Source of the DNA: Lachnospiraceae bacterium
Lineage (GTDB): Bacteria > Bacillota > Clostridia > Lachnospirales > Lachnospiraceae
DNA length: 64,000 nucleotides
Assembly: GCA_015056735.1 (NCBI GenBank)
Contig: SVFT01000005.1
Coordinates: 1 to 64,000 of the forward strand
Reading direction: 5' to 3'
Below, piece after piece: positions 33,449-43,133 of this stretch. A program made the position numbers and the translations under genes. How positions within the stretch are numbered: position 1 is the first letter of the stretch; each line of letters opens with the position of its first letter. The notes under the pieces are model-generated. The model was not told the DNA's origin and searched no databases. It worked only from the letters and a program-made list of their open reading frames with translations.

Positions 33449-35557
33449 CTAATTTGCGGCGCCTTCCGGCGTGAACGCAACCGTTCTCGTGATCACCTTT
33501 GTCTCAGGTGTACCGGGCTGAACCGTCTGTACGCCTGTGGCAGGATCCGTCACGGTCACCTGCGGCGTCAACGTATACTGGAACGCCAGAATACCGGTTG
33601 AACTTCCTTTGATACCTGTTATGTTCATGACAACCGGGAATGTGTCCGTATTGAGCCGCTGCAATTCCTTTCCATCCGCAGTCGTCAGAACGACGAGCGT
33701 AGTGGTGCCGGAAACGTATGCGGGATCCTCGAGTGCGGGTGAATCCACGTTTGCATAAAAACCGTATGTCAGATTATCGGGACCGATCGACACCTCCAGA
33801 TCAACACTCTGGCCCGCATCCAGATAGGTCCCTTCCGGATAGCTCTGCGCACAGACAAGGCCGATCATATTGGCATCATCATTGTTAACGGTTTTGATCG
33901 TACCGACAGAAAGCTTCTTCTCCACGATGATCGCCGTCGCATCCATCTCAGACAGACCGATCAGATTGGGCATCGCGATCCTGTTCGGATCGGGTCCGGC
34001 CGATACTTCCAGTGCAACGGTAGTCCCTCTCGGTGCTTTGGATCCGCCGATCGGAGACTGTGCCACGACATTGCCCTTTTCGACTTCTTCGGAAGGCACT
34101 TCGGACACTTGCAGTTTGAAGCCTTCCTTTTCCAGGATCGCAGTCGCTTCAGCAAGTGTCTTTCCTTCTACATCGGGAAGTTCGACACCGTCTTTTCCGC
34201 TGCTGACAGTCAGCTCTACGGTCGTTCCGACCGTTACTTCTCTTCCTGCCTTCACATTACTGCTCATAACGACATCTTCATCATATTTGGAGGATGTCTC
34301 ATATTTGATCTCGTATTTTAATTTCACTTCATCAAGAAGTTCCTGCGCCTTGGCAAGCTTCATGCCGACAACATCCGGCATCTCTGTCTTAGCGCCCGAC
34401 TCCGTCATCTCGCCGGAGAGCGTTGTCAGATCAACGATCCCAAGGCTCTTCCCGACGATCAGCAGAATGATCACACCGATCAGGATCGCGGCGATCACCG
34501 CAAGAAGCGTTGTCAGCTTCTCCATGCGCGGATTAAACGATGTCTTTTCGGCAGACTTCTTTTTCGCGCTTTTCTTAACGGGCGGTATCCTGCCCGTATC
34601 ATTTAAACGAAGGCCGTCCCTGTCCGTCTCACGTCTCGCACCCTGCGGCTTCTTACGCGGGCGGTCCTCCTCTTCCGGCTCAGCGATCTTGGTCTGTCCA
34701 AGCGCTTCACCGTCATCAATCACAACAAAGTTCTCATCCGGACTGATGAGGGAATGCTTTAAGTCTTCGATCAGCTCGCCCATCTTCTGATAGCGTCTGT
34801 CGGGGCTCTTCTGCGTACACTTCAAGACGATCTGCTCTACGCTGATCGGAAGATCCGGCACAAACTCTCTGGGCGATGGCATCGGCTCCTGGATATGCTT
34901 GATCGCAATGGCAACCGTTGTCTCCCCGTTAAACGGGACACGGCCTGTGAGCATCTCAAACAAAGTGATACCCAGTGAGTAGATATCGCTCTTGGCATCG
35001 GAATAGCCGCCTCTGGCCTGCTCGGGAGAGGTATAGTGGACAGAACCCATTACATTGGATGTGATGGTGTTACTGGTCGCTGCTTTTGCAATACCAAAAT
35101 CCGTCACCTTCACCTTACCGTCTTTGGAGATAATGATGTTTTGCGGCTTGATATCACGGTGAATGATATGATTGTTATGGGCAGCCTCGATCCCCATGGA
35201 AACCTGGATCGCAATGCTGACTGCTTCCTTAACGGAAAGGCTGACCTTCTTTTCAATATATTTTTTCAGTGTGATGCCTTCTACCAGTTCCATAACGATA
35301 TAGTAGATATCGTTCTCTTCACCGACGTCATAGACATTCACGATATTCGGATGCATCAGCCCGGCTGCCGACTGCGCCTCACTCCGGAACTTGGAAACAA
35401 AATTCGTATTCTCGGAGAATTCCTGTTTCAGGACTTTGACCGCCACATAGCGGTTCAGTTTGTGATCCTTAGCTTTATATACATCCGACATGCCACCGGT
35501 GCCGATCTTTTCGAGGATCTCGTAACGGTCACCTATAAGCATTCCGATCTTGATCAT
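33449..35557 (-). CDS. prkC: PASTA-domain Ser/Thr protein kinase
   Basis: A 702-residue membrane kinase that senses cell-wall fragments. The kinase domain (~10-270) has GTGGMSDVYKA, the lysine in VAVKVL, HRDIKPQN and DFGIAKA. A Lys/Arg-rich linker leads to one membrane helix (~350-375), then three outside PASTA repeats (starting near PDVVGM, PDVEGK and PNLIGL), and a C-terminal ~115-residue domain outside the PASTA set. The start overlaps the stp stop (TAATG); the two proteins act as an opposed pair. Confidence 0.96.
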   Translation of the reverse strand: MIKIGMLIGDRYEILEKIGTGGMSDVYKAKDHKLNRYVAVKVLKQEFSENTNFVSKFRSEAQSAAGLMHPNIVNVYDVGEENDIYYIVMELVEGITLKKYIEKKVSLSVKEAVSIAIQVSMGIEAAHNNHIIHRDIKPQNIIISKDGKVKVTDFGIAKAATSNTITSNVMGSVHYTSPEQARGGYSDAKSDIYSLGITLFEMLTGRVPFNGETTVAIAIKHIQEPMPSPREFVPDLPISVEQIVLKCTQKSPDRRYQKMGELIEDLKHSLISPDENFVVIDDGEALGQTKIAEPEEEDRPRKKPQGARRETDRDGLRLNDTGRIPPVKKSAKKKSAEKTSFNPRMEKLTTLLAVIAAILIGVIILLIVGKSLGIVDLTTLSGEMTESGAKTEMPDVVGMKLAKAQELLDEVKLKYEIKYETSSKYDEDVVMSSNVKAGREVTVGTTVELTVSSGKDGVELPDVEGKTLAEATAILEKEGFKLQVSEVPSEEVEKGNVVAQSPIGGSKAPRGTTVALEVSAGPDPNRIAMPNLIGLSEMDATAIIVEKKLSVGTIKTVNNDDANMIGLVCAQSYPEGTYLDAGQSVDLEVSIGPDNLTYGFYANVDSPALEDPAYVSGTTTLVVLTTADGKELQRLNTDTFPVVMNITGIKGSSTGILAFQYTLTPQVTVTDPATGVQTVQPGTPETKVITRTVAFTPEGAAN

Positions 35558-36300
35558 TATTCCACCTCATTCGCAAACGGCTCGATCAGGATGACAGCGA
35601 TGTTATCCTTTCCGCCGTTGTTGTTGGCTGCTTCTATTAAAGCATCGGCCCGCTCGGCAAGTGTTCCCTTCCCTGCAACGATCCGTTTGATCTCTTCATC
35701 ATCGACCATATTGGTCAATCCATCGGAACACAAAAGGATCGTATCTTCCTTTTGTAATTCCACGCAAAAATGGTCCGCTTCGATATGATCAAGCGCACCT
35801 ACCGCTCTGGTTATGATATTCTTATCCGGATGATTTCTGGCATCTTTCCGATCCAGACCACCCTTCTGGATCATCTCTTCCACAAGAGAATGATCTACTG
35901 TGATCTGTGTGATATAACGGGGATTCACAATATAGAGTCTGCTGTCACCGACATTTGCAACGCGCAACATATCATCCTGCACGCATGCAGCGACCAGCGT
36001 GGTCCCCATTCCGCTTAATTCCTTATCGGAAGCCGCGATCCGTCTTAAATCTCTGTTGACGATCGGCACTGCCTCGTCAAAAACATTGTCCGGGTCTGCC
36101 TCATCCGAGTTCTGTACGTACTTCTCAATGGATTCGATCGTAAAACGGGAAGCATAGTCACCGGCATTGTGACCGCCCATTCCGTCCGCAACCATAAAAA
36201 GATTCGGTAGTTTACCGACTGCCGCTACCGATGCATAGATGTAATCCTGATTCAGTTGTCTCTTTTTCCCGATATCGGTTACGGAAACCGCTCTCAGCAC
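35557..36300 (-). CDS. stp: PP2C-type Ser/Thr phosphatase, partner of PrkC
   Basis: A 247-residue PPM-family phosphatase with the metal-binding VADGMGGHNAGD, ELSGMGTTLV and CSDGLTN blocks. It reverses PrkC phosphorylation. It starts with GTG (36300), with GGGGAA upstream and its neighbour's stop only 1 base before. Confidence 0.95.
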   Translation of the reverse strand: MLRAVSVTDIGKKRQLNQDYIYASVAAVGKLPNLFMVADGMGGHNAGDYASRFTIESIEKYVQNSDEADPDNVFDEAVPIVNRDLRRIAASDKELSGMGTTLVAACVQDDMLRVANVGDSRLYIVNPRYITQITVDHSLVEEMIQKGGLDRKDARNHPDKNIITRAVGALDHIEADHFCVELQKEDTILLCSDGLTNMVDDEEIKRIVAGKGTLAERADALIEAANNNGGKDNIAVILIEPFANEVE

Positions 36301-36301
36301 G

Positions 36302-37351
36302 CTATTCCCCCCGGTGTTCCTCGTCCAGATGTCTCTTTCGAAGCTGCCCGCATGCGCCGTCTATATCCCGACCCATTTCTCTTCTAATGGTAACATTTAT
36401 CCCATTTTTTTCAAGTCTGTTTTTGAATGCCTCGATCCGTCCCTTCGCGGACTGCACGTAATCCCGCTCCTTAATGGGATTGACCGGGATCAGGTTCACA
36501 TGGGCGCCGATCCGTCTTGCAAGTTCTGACAGTTCGCGTGCATCTTCGTCGGTATCGTTCACATTTCCGACCAGGCTGTACTCAAATGTCATGCGACGTC
36601 CTGTTGTCTCATGATAAAAAGTGCAGGCCGAAAGAACCTCCTCGAGATGATACCGCTCTGTGATCGGCATCAGCGCTCTTCGCTTTTCATCCGTCGTCGC
36701 ATGAAGCGACAATGCCAGCGTGATCTGGAGCTTTTCTTTTGCAAGTTCGCGGATCTTCGGTGCCAGACCGCACGTCGATACCGTAACATTGCGCTGGCTG
36801 ATGTTGAGTCCGCCTTCGCATGTCAGAAGATGCAGAAAACGCAGCACATTCTCATAATTATCAAGCGGCTCACCTGTCCCCATCACCACGACGTTGGAGA
36901 TGCGTTCACCTGTATCCCGGCTGATCGCATAGATCTGATCGAGGATCTCGGACGGAAGCAGATCGCGTTCAAGCCCGCCAAGTGTCGATGCACAGAACCG
37001 GCATCCCATGCGGCAGCCGACCTGCGAAGAGACACAGACACTGTTTCCGTGATGATAACGCATCAAAACGCTCTCCACGACACACCCGTCTTCAAGTGCG
37101 AACAGATACTTTCTGGTGCCGTCGATCGCAGACTCCTGCATTCTGACGATCCGCCCCGTATGGAGCGTATAGCTTCCCTTCAGCTTCTCTCTGAGCGCCT
37201 TTGAAAGATTGGTCATTTCGTCAAAATCGCGTGCAAGTTTTACGTGGATCCATTCATAGATCTGTCCCGCCCGAAACGGCTTCTCGCCGATCGATGCGAT
37301 CTCTTCTTTTAATTCTTCTATTGTAAGTGATTTTAAATCTGTTTTTTCCAT
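36302..37351 (-). CDS. rlmN: 23S rRNA (adenine2503-C2)-methyltransferase
   Basis: A 349-residue radical-SAM enzyme that methylates A2503 of 23S rRNA and A37 of some tRNAs. The cluster-binding Cys lie in CRMGCRFCAST, followed by MGTGEPLDNY and LSLHAT. It sits between rsmB and stp with 1-base gaps. Confidence 0.96.
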   Translation of the reverse strand: MEKTDLKSLTIEELKEEIASIGEKPFRAGQIYEWIHVKLARDFDEMTNLSKALREKLKGSYTLHTGRIVRMQESAIDGTRKYLFALEDGCVVESVLMRYHHGNSVCVSSQVGCRMGCRFCASTLGGLERDLLPSEILDQIYAISRDTGERISNVVVMGTGEPLDNYENVLRFLHLLTCEGGLNISQRNVTVSTCGLAPKIRELAKEKLQITLALSLHATTDEKRRALMPITERYHLEEVLSACTFYHETTGRRMTFEYSLVGNVNDTDEDARELSELARRIGAHVNLIPVNPIKERDYVQSAKGRIEAFKNRLEKNGINVTIRREMGRDIDGACGQLRKRHLDEEHRGE

Positions 37352-37352
37352 A

Positions 37353-38732
37353 TCAGTTTTTGATCAGTCTGGCGATAAAGAAACCGTCCGTCCCGTGGAT
37401 CCCGGGCAAAAGCTGAAGGCATCCCGCAGGCAGGTCTTCTCCCTCGATCGCGTGCTGCCACTCACCGCGCCCCTTTGGGATAAAGGGCGTCAGATCATCC
37501 GTCCGAAACGGAAAGTGATCAAGGAACCATGAAACCGTCTCCTCGTTTTCCGCCCGGTTGATCGTACAGGTGGAGAAAAGGAGCACGCCGCCTTTTTTCA
37601 CATACTGCGAAGCATTGGCAAGGATCTGCCTTTGCAGGGTCACAAGGTCCTTAAGGTCATCCGGATCGATACGATACTTGATATCCTGTTTTTTCCCGAT
37701 CACACCGAGTCCGGAACACGGCACATCGGCGATCACAACATCCGCCGTATCAGCAAGTGACGCATCCAAAACGGTCGCATCCCATACGCGGCACGATACC
37801 GTATCTGCATGAAGACGCTCTTTCGTCTCCTCGATCAGCGCCACTTTCCGCTCCGATACATCGCCCGACAGAACGCGTCCCGCAGCGCCTGCCTGCTGCG
37901 CCGCATAAAATGTCTTCCCGCCCGGTGCGGCGCACAGATCGATCACGGTATCGCCCTCTTTGATTCCGGCTGACAAAACAGCCAGCATGGAACTGACATC
38001 CTGCACTGTAAGAAGTCCTTTTTCAAAGGCATCGATCGAGCGCATGCCCTCTGCTTTTCGAAGCAGAAATGCATCCGGCAGGATCGGACTTTCTTCTATT
38101 GTGATGCCCGCATCGGACAGTTCTTTTAATACTGCATCCCGGCCGTCCCCGGAAAGTGCGGAGGAAAGCCGTACGGAGACAGGCTTCTCTTCCAGGAAGC
38201 TTCGCAGGATCACCTCTGTCTTTTCAGGTCCGTAGGCATCCATCCACATACGTACCAGGCGCTGCGGCATGGAATACAGGATCGAATCATACGCGATCGG
38301 GTTTTTCTTTTTGTCGGGATATTCGATCGCATCCTTCCCGCGCGCGATACTTCTGAGGACGCCGTTTACAAACCCCTTCAGACTTCCGAAGCGGTGGGCA
38401 CCTGTCAGACGTACCGCCTCATTGCAGACAGCACTGTCCGGGATCGCGTCCATAAAGAGGATCTGATAGACGCTCATTCGAAGGAGCATCCGGATCAGAG
38501 GCTTCATTTTTTTTACAGGTACTTTGGAAAAGCGATCGATCACATAGTCGATCCTGATCTGCTGCTCGATCGTACCCTCCAGGACGCGCTTGATAAAAGC
38601 TTTCTCACTTGCAGTCAGGTAATCGTACTTTTCCAGGATCCCGCGGATCACGATATGAGAATAGATCTCTTCCTTTTCAAGGGATAACAGTCCCGTCAGG
38701 ACGATCTCCCGTAAATTCGTTTTTGTTTCCAT
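37353..38732 (-). CDS. rsmB: 16S rRNA (cytosine967-C5)-methyltransferase
   Basis: A 459-residue enzyme. The N-terminal NusB-like RNA-binding domain (~1-140) is followed by the SAM-dependent methylase with DLCAAPGGKT and the catalytic Cys in DVPCSGLGV, and a second Cys in FSTCTINRAENE. It modifies C967 of 16S rRNA. It is in the translation-factor operon after fmt and a membrane protease. Confidence 0.95.
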   Translation of the reverse strand: METKTNLREIVLTGLLSLEKEEIYSHIVIRGILEKYDYLTASEKAFIKRVLEGTIEQQIRIDYVIDRFSKVPVKKMKPLIRMLLRMSVYQILFMDAIPDSAVCNEAVRLTGAHRFGSLKGFVNGVLRSIARGKDAIEYPDKKKNPIAYDSILYSMPQRLVRMWMDAYGPEKTEVILRSFLEEKPVSVRLSSALSGDGRDAVLKELSDAGITIEESPILPDAFLLRKAEGMRSIDAFEKGLLTVQDVSSMLAVLSAGIKEGDTVIDLCAAPGGKTFYAAQQAGAAGRVLSGDVSERKVALIEETKERLHADTVSCRVWDATVLDASLADTADVVIADVPCSGLGVIGKKQDIKYRIDPDDLKDLVTLQRQILANASQYVKKGGVLLFSTCTINRAENEETVSWFLDHFPFRTDDLTPFIPKGRGEWQHAIEGEDLPAGCLQLLPGIHGTDGFFIARLIKN

Positions 38733-38746
38733 AGTCTCTCCGACTG

Positions 38747-39454
38747 TCAGTCTCTGCGCCTTCCGCCACCGAATATCATGATCAGACGAAGGAGCTGTAA
38801 GATCGATGCCGCTGCGGCCGCCACATATGTCATGGCTGCTGCCCGCAGGACGCTCCTGCTCCCTTTCAGTTCGGCGGGATCTAAGATCCTCTGCTCACCA
38901 AGCATCGCGAGCGCACGCCTCGATGCGTTAAACTCGACAGGCAGCGTCACAAGCTGAAAGAGCACAGCAAGTGAGAACGCCCAGATACCGATCGTGATCA
39001 GCGTCCGGTTGTAGCTCATCAGAATGCCGATGAGGATCAGCGGAATGCCTGCGTGTGATCCGATCGTAGCGACCGGTACCAGCGCGCTTCGAAGCTGCAG
39101 CGGTACGTAGCCGACATCATGCTGCACCGCATGACCGCACTCGTGCGCAGCCACGCCGATCGCCGCAACCGACGTGCTGTTATACGTCGCATCGGATAAA
39201 AATACCGTTCTCTTGGACGGATTGTAATGATCAGTCAGTCTGCCGGGCGTATGTACCACCTGCACATCGGTGATGCCGGCATTCAACAGGATGCGGCGCG
39301 CTGCGTCTGCGCCCGTCATCCCGGCACTGCTCCTGATACGTTCATATTTTGCATAAGTGGAATTGACCATACCGGACGCAAGAAGTGTCAGCGCAAGGCC
39401 GATCAGCACCAGTATATAGGTCGGGTCCATGTAGTAACCGTAGTGATAGTACAT
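38747..39454 (-). CDS. Membrane zinc metallopeptidase (YugP-like)
   Basis: A 235-residue membrane protein with about four helices and a zinc-protease motif HECGHAVQH in the family arrangement (VAAHECGHAVQHDVGY). The biological substrate of the family is not settled. It starts in the fmt stop codon (TAATG), so it is translated with fmt. Confidence 0.9.
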   Translation of the reverse strand: MYYHYGYYMDPTYILVLIGLALTLLASGMVNSTYAKYERIRSSAGMTGADAARRILLNAGITDVQVVHTPGRLTDHYNPSKRTVFLSDATYNSTSVAAIGVAAHECGHAVQHDVGYVPLQLRSALVPVATIGSHAGIPLILIGILMSYNRTLITIGIWAFSLAVLFQLVTLPVEFNASRRALAMLGEQRILDPAELKGSRSVLRAAAMTYVAAAAASILQLLRLIMIFGGGRRRD

Positions 39455-40383
39455 TATTGTAATCTCTCTCCTTCCCGAAGCGGATAACCGAGCAGGTAGT
39501 CATGCACCGCCATCGCACGCTTTCCTTCAGGCTGCACGGCAGTGATCTGCAGGGCGCCTTTCCCGCATGCAACATGGAATGCATCCTTCGTTACCGCGAG
39601 CACTTCTCCCGGTTGACCTTTTCGGTCAATCGTCGACAGCTTCGCTTCTCTGATCTTGAGCGTCCTGCCGCCAAGCGTCGTATACGTGCCGGGCCAGGAA
39701 TTGAGGCCTCTTATCAGACGTTCGAGCGTGACAGCTTCTTTGGCAAAGTCAAGACGTCCCATTTCCTTTTTGAGCATCTTTGCGTAACACGACTTTGTAT
39801 CATCCTGTTTTGTGCGTGTGACGGTCCCGTTCTCGATCAGCGGGATCGTCTCCATAAGAAGCGATGCGCCCGCTTCCATCAGCTTATCGTGAAGCGTATC
39901 AGCCGTATCCGTATCAAGGATCGGCACGATGCGTTTGGTCAGCATATCACCGGTGTCAAGTCCTTCGTCCATCTGCATGATCGTAACGCCGGTCTCCTTT
40001 TCTCCGTCGATGATCGACCACTGGATCGGAGCCGCCCCCCTGTACTTAGGAAGGAGGGATGCATGGATATTGACGCATCCAAAGCGGGGCATATGCAGGA
40101 TCTCGGAAGAAAGGATCTGGCCGAACGCTGCGACCACAAAGAGATCAGCCTCAAAGGTCCGAAGCTCTGCCACGGCCTCCGGCGTCTTGATCTTCTCAGG
40201 CTGGAAAACGTGTATTCCCTGCGATAGCGCATACTCTTTGACAGGCGAGCAGACAACCGCTTTGCCGCGCCCTTTCGGCCTGTCAGGCTGCGTGACGACA
40301 GCGGTCACTTCATAGCCGCCTTCGACGAGTGCCTTTAATGCACCCACGGAAAAATCGGGCGTGCCCATAAATACGATCTTCAT
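39454..40383 (-). CDS. fmt: Methionyl-tRNA formyltransferase
   Basis: A 309-residue enzyme that formylates initiator Met-tRNA using 10-formyl-tetrahydrofolate. MKIVFMGTPDFSV opens the fold and SLLPKYRGAAPIQW holds the catalytic region. The frame is open to 40416, overlapping def, but ATG 40383 fits the family start and has GAGGA upstream. It follows def by 4 bases. Confidence 0.96.
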   Translation of the reverse strand: MKIVFMGTPDFSVGALKALVEGGYEVTAVVTQPDRPKGRGKAVVCSPVKEYALSQGIHVFQPEKIKTPEAVAELRTFEADLFVVAAFGQILSSEILHMPRFGCVNIHASLLPKYRGAAPIQWSIIDGEKETGVTIMQMDEGLDTGDMLTKRIVPILDTDTADTLHDKLMEAGASLLMETIPLIENGTVTRTKQDDTKSCYAKMLKKEMGRLDFAKEAVTLERLIRGLNSWPGTYTTLGGRTLKIREAKLSTIDRKGQPGEVLAVTKDAFHVACGKGALQITAVQPEGKRAMAVHDYLLGYPLREGERLQ

Positions 40384-40387
40384 AGCT

Positions 40388-40885
40388 TTATTCCTCTTCT
40401 TCGCCTTCTTCATCATTCGGCGTTACATCCATCAGTTCGCCTTCCACCAGATCCACATAGACCTTTCCGTTTAAATGGTCGATCTCATGCTGAAGCGCTC
40501 TGGCAAGAAGCTCGGTTCCTTCCACCTCGATCTGCTCCATCTTCTCATTAAAGGCAACGACTTTGACGTAGTTCGCTCTCCTGACAACACCGGTCTTTCC
40601 GGGAACGGACAGGCATCCTTCATTGCCGACCTGTTCGCCACTCGTCTCAACAATGCGCGGATTGATAAGCAGGATCGGTTCCGGCTCTTCCATGCCGACA
40701 TCGATCACGCAGATCCGCTTCAAAACGCCGACCTGCGGAGCTGCCAGACCGACACCGTTTGCTTCGTACATCGTCTCAAACATATCGTCAATGAGTTCGA
40801 GCGTTCTGGGCGTTACTTCTTTTACTTCCTTACATACCTTGTTCAGACACTCATCTCCGAGCGTCCGGATCATTCTTGTAGCCAT
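40388..40885 (-). CDS. def: Peptide deformylase
   Basis: A 165-residue metalloenzyme that removes the N-formyl group from new proteins. All three motifs are present: GVGLAAPQVG, EGCLSVPG (metal Cys) and QHEIDHLNG (HExxH). The acidic C-terminal tail (NDEEGEEEE) is not part of the core. It acts together with Fmt, its downstream neighbour. Confidence 0.96.
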   Translation of the reverse strand: MATRMIRTLGDECLNKVCKEVKEVTPRTLELIDDMFETMYEANGVGLAAPQVGVLKRICVIDVGMEEPEPILLINPRIVETSGEQVGNEGCLSVPGKTGVVRRANYVKVVAFNEKMEQIEVEGTELLARALQHEIDHLNGKVYVDLVEGELMDVTPNDEEGEEEE

Positions 40886-40901
40886 TGTTGTCCCTTTCTC
40901 T

Positions 40902-43133
40902 TTAATATGCGTTTAACGGATCGAAATCGAACTGGACACTCTCGCTTCCGCGTCCCTTTCGATCCAAATATGCTTCCAATCTGTCCTTTACGAAGATCAG
41001 ATCATCATATGCACTTGCCTTCACATAGAAAACATACCGATAGACATCGTTGATCTTGCCGATCCCGGCACCTGCAGGCCCGATCACGGCAACAGGCTTA
41101 TCGCTCTCTTTTGTCAGCGCAGCCAGATCCTCCGCAAGTGCTTTTGCCACCGTTTCCTTTGAAGAAAGCACAAGGACCGCCACCATGTGTGCGGAAGGAG
41201 GATAGCCCATGAGCGATCTGTATGTCATCTCCTCTTCAAAAAAGCCTTCGTAATCCTGCGCCGCCGCATGGATGATACTGTGATGATCCGGCTGGTATGT
41301 CTGGATCACGACTTCGCCCGGCTTTTCGCCTCTCCCCGCACGGCCCGCGGCCTGCGTCAGAAGCTGAAATGTACGTTCCGATGCGCGGTAGTCGTTTGCA
41401 TGGAGCGATAAGTCCGCCGCAAGGATCCCGACAAGCGTCACATTCGGAAAATCATGTCCCTTCACGATCATCTGCGTTCCGATGAGGATATCGGCCTCGT
41501 GGTGTGCAAACTGCTTTAAGATCGCTTCGTAGCTGTTCTTGCTCCTTGTCGTGTCCGCATCCATCCGCAGGATACGCGATGCCGGAAACCGCTTTCTGAC
41601 AGCTTCTTCGATCTGCTCTGTCCCGGCACGAAAGCCGAGGATATATTTGGAACCACAGCTCGGACACAGCGTGACCGCAGGCTCTTCATATCCGCAGTAG
41701 TGACAGATCAGTCTCCCGCCCCGATGCTGTGAAAGCGACACATCACAGTGCGGACACTTCATAACATGACCGCAGGCCCTGCAGGATACAAACCCCGCAT
41801 AGCCTCGTCTGTTTAAGAAAAGCATGATCTGCTCGTTCCTGTTAAGGCGCTCTTCCATCATGCGGTCAAGCCGCTCGGAAAAAATGCTGCGATTCCCCCG
41901 CCTGAGTTCCTTGCGAAGATCTTCTATATAGACCTTTGGCAGCGTACCGCCCGTCAGTCGTTCTTTTAATGTATATAGCCTCCACTCGCCCCGTCTTGCC
42001 TTTTCATAAGCTTCCAGCGAAGGTGTCGCCGAGCCGTATACCACGCCCGCTCCGACATAGGAAGCAAGCTCCGATGCAGCCTCACGCGCATGGTATTTGG
42101 GAATGGATTCACTTTTATAGCTGTTCTCGTGCTCCTCATCCATCACGATGAGTCCGAGATTCTGAAACGGTGTGAAAAGCGCGGAGCGCGGGCCGATCAT
42201 CACAGAGATCTCGCCGCGTCTTGCACGCTCGCACTGATCGTAGCGCTCCCCCATCGAAAGTCCTGAATGAAGGACCGATACCCTGTCTCCGAATCTCCCT
42301 GCAAAACGGGAAACCGTCTGATAGGTCAGCGCGATCTCCGGGATCAGGACGATCACCTCTTTGCCCATTCGAAGGACCCCTTCAATGATCTCCATATACA
42401 CTTCCGTCTTACCGCTCCCGGTGATCCCGTGGATCAGATATCTGCCCGGATGACCGCTTCTGTAATCTGAAAGGATCTCATCCGCGATCCGCTGCTGTTC
42501 GCTGCTTAATACAACATGCTTCTGCAAAGCGCTGTCTGCGGATACGGGATTCCGATACTGCGTCTCTTTTTTCGAAACAAGGATTCCCTTGTTTTCCATA
42601 TCCCGCACCATGGCGGGTGTCAGGCCGTATGTTCCGGTCGCCTCTTCGTAAGGGATCGGCGCCCTTTTCGCAAGATCTGTCAAAAAGCGCACGCGCTTAT
42701 CAAGGTGTCTTCTCTCATACGCCGCGATCTGAAAAGCCAGTCTCTCCGGAGACAGCCCCGGCCACAGGTCACGCTTTTCAACCGCTCTGACCTTCTGCTT
42801 GACCGGGATCACGGTCCTGAGCGCGGCGATCATGGTCGAACCGTATGTGTGTTTCATCCACGCTGCAAGCCGGATCTGCAGATTTTCCGCTCCGGCGCCT
42901 TTCTCAGCGATGCGCAGAATCTCCTTCATCTTTGAAGGCTCAAACTCCGCTTCATCCGTCACTTCCAAAACGTATCCGAACGTCTCTCGGTTGCCCTGCC
43001 CGAAAGGAACGATAACAGGCATTCCTGCAAGGAGCTGCCCCCGCAGTGCTTCCGGGATCCTGTATTGAAAAGTCCGATCCAATCGATCGATCGACCTGTC
43101 TATGATGATATTGGCATAAATGCCTTGCATCAT
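40902..43133 (-). CDS. priA: Primosomal replication-restart helicase
   Basis: A 743-residue helicase that reloads the replisome at stalled forks. The N-terminal 3'-DNA-binding domain is followed by Walker A GITGSGKTEVYM, DEEH, and a zinc-binding insertion with paired Cys motifs (CRACG, CPHC, CHYCG, CPSCG). The start overlaps the murE stop (ATGA). Confidence 0.95.
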   Translation of the reverse strand: MMQGIYANIIIDRSIDRLDRTFQYRIPEALRGQLLAGMPVIVPFGQGNRETFGYVLEVTDEAEFEPSKMKEILRIAEKGAGAENLQIRLAAWMKHTYGSTMIAALRTVIPVKQKVRAVEKRDLWPGLSPERLAFQIAAYERRHLDKRVRFLTDLAKRAPIPYEEATGTYGLTPAMVRDMENKGILVSKKETQYRNPVSADSALQKHVVLSSEQQRIADEILSDYRSGHPGRYLIHGITGSGKTEVYMEIIEGVLRMGKEVIVLIPEIALTYQTVSRFAGRFGDRVSVLHSGLSMGERYDQCERARRGEISVMIGPRSALFTPFQNLGLIVMDEEHENSYKSESIPKYHAREAASELASYVGAGVVYGSATPSLEAYEKARRGEWRLYTLKERLTGGTLPKVYIEDLRKELRRGNRSIFSERLDRMMEERLNRNEQIMLFLNRRGYAGFVSCRACGHVMKCPHCDVSLSQHRGGRLICHYCGYEEPAVTLCPSCGSKYILGFRAGTEQIEEAVRKRFPASRILRMDADTTRSKNSYEAILKQFAHHEADILIGTQMIVKGHDFPNVTLVGILAADLSLHANDYRASERTFQLLTQAAGRAGRGEKPGEVVIQTYQPDHHSIIHAAAQDYEGFFEEEMTYRSLMGYPPSAHMVAVLVLSSKETVAKALAEDLAALTKESDKPVAVIGPAGAGIGKINDVYRYVFYVKASAYDDLIFVKDRLEAYLDRKGRGSESVQFDFDPLNAY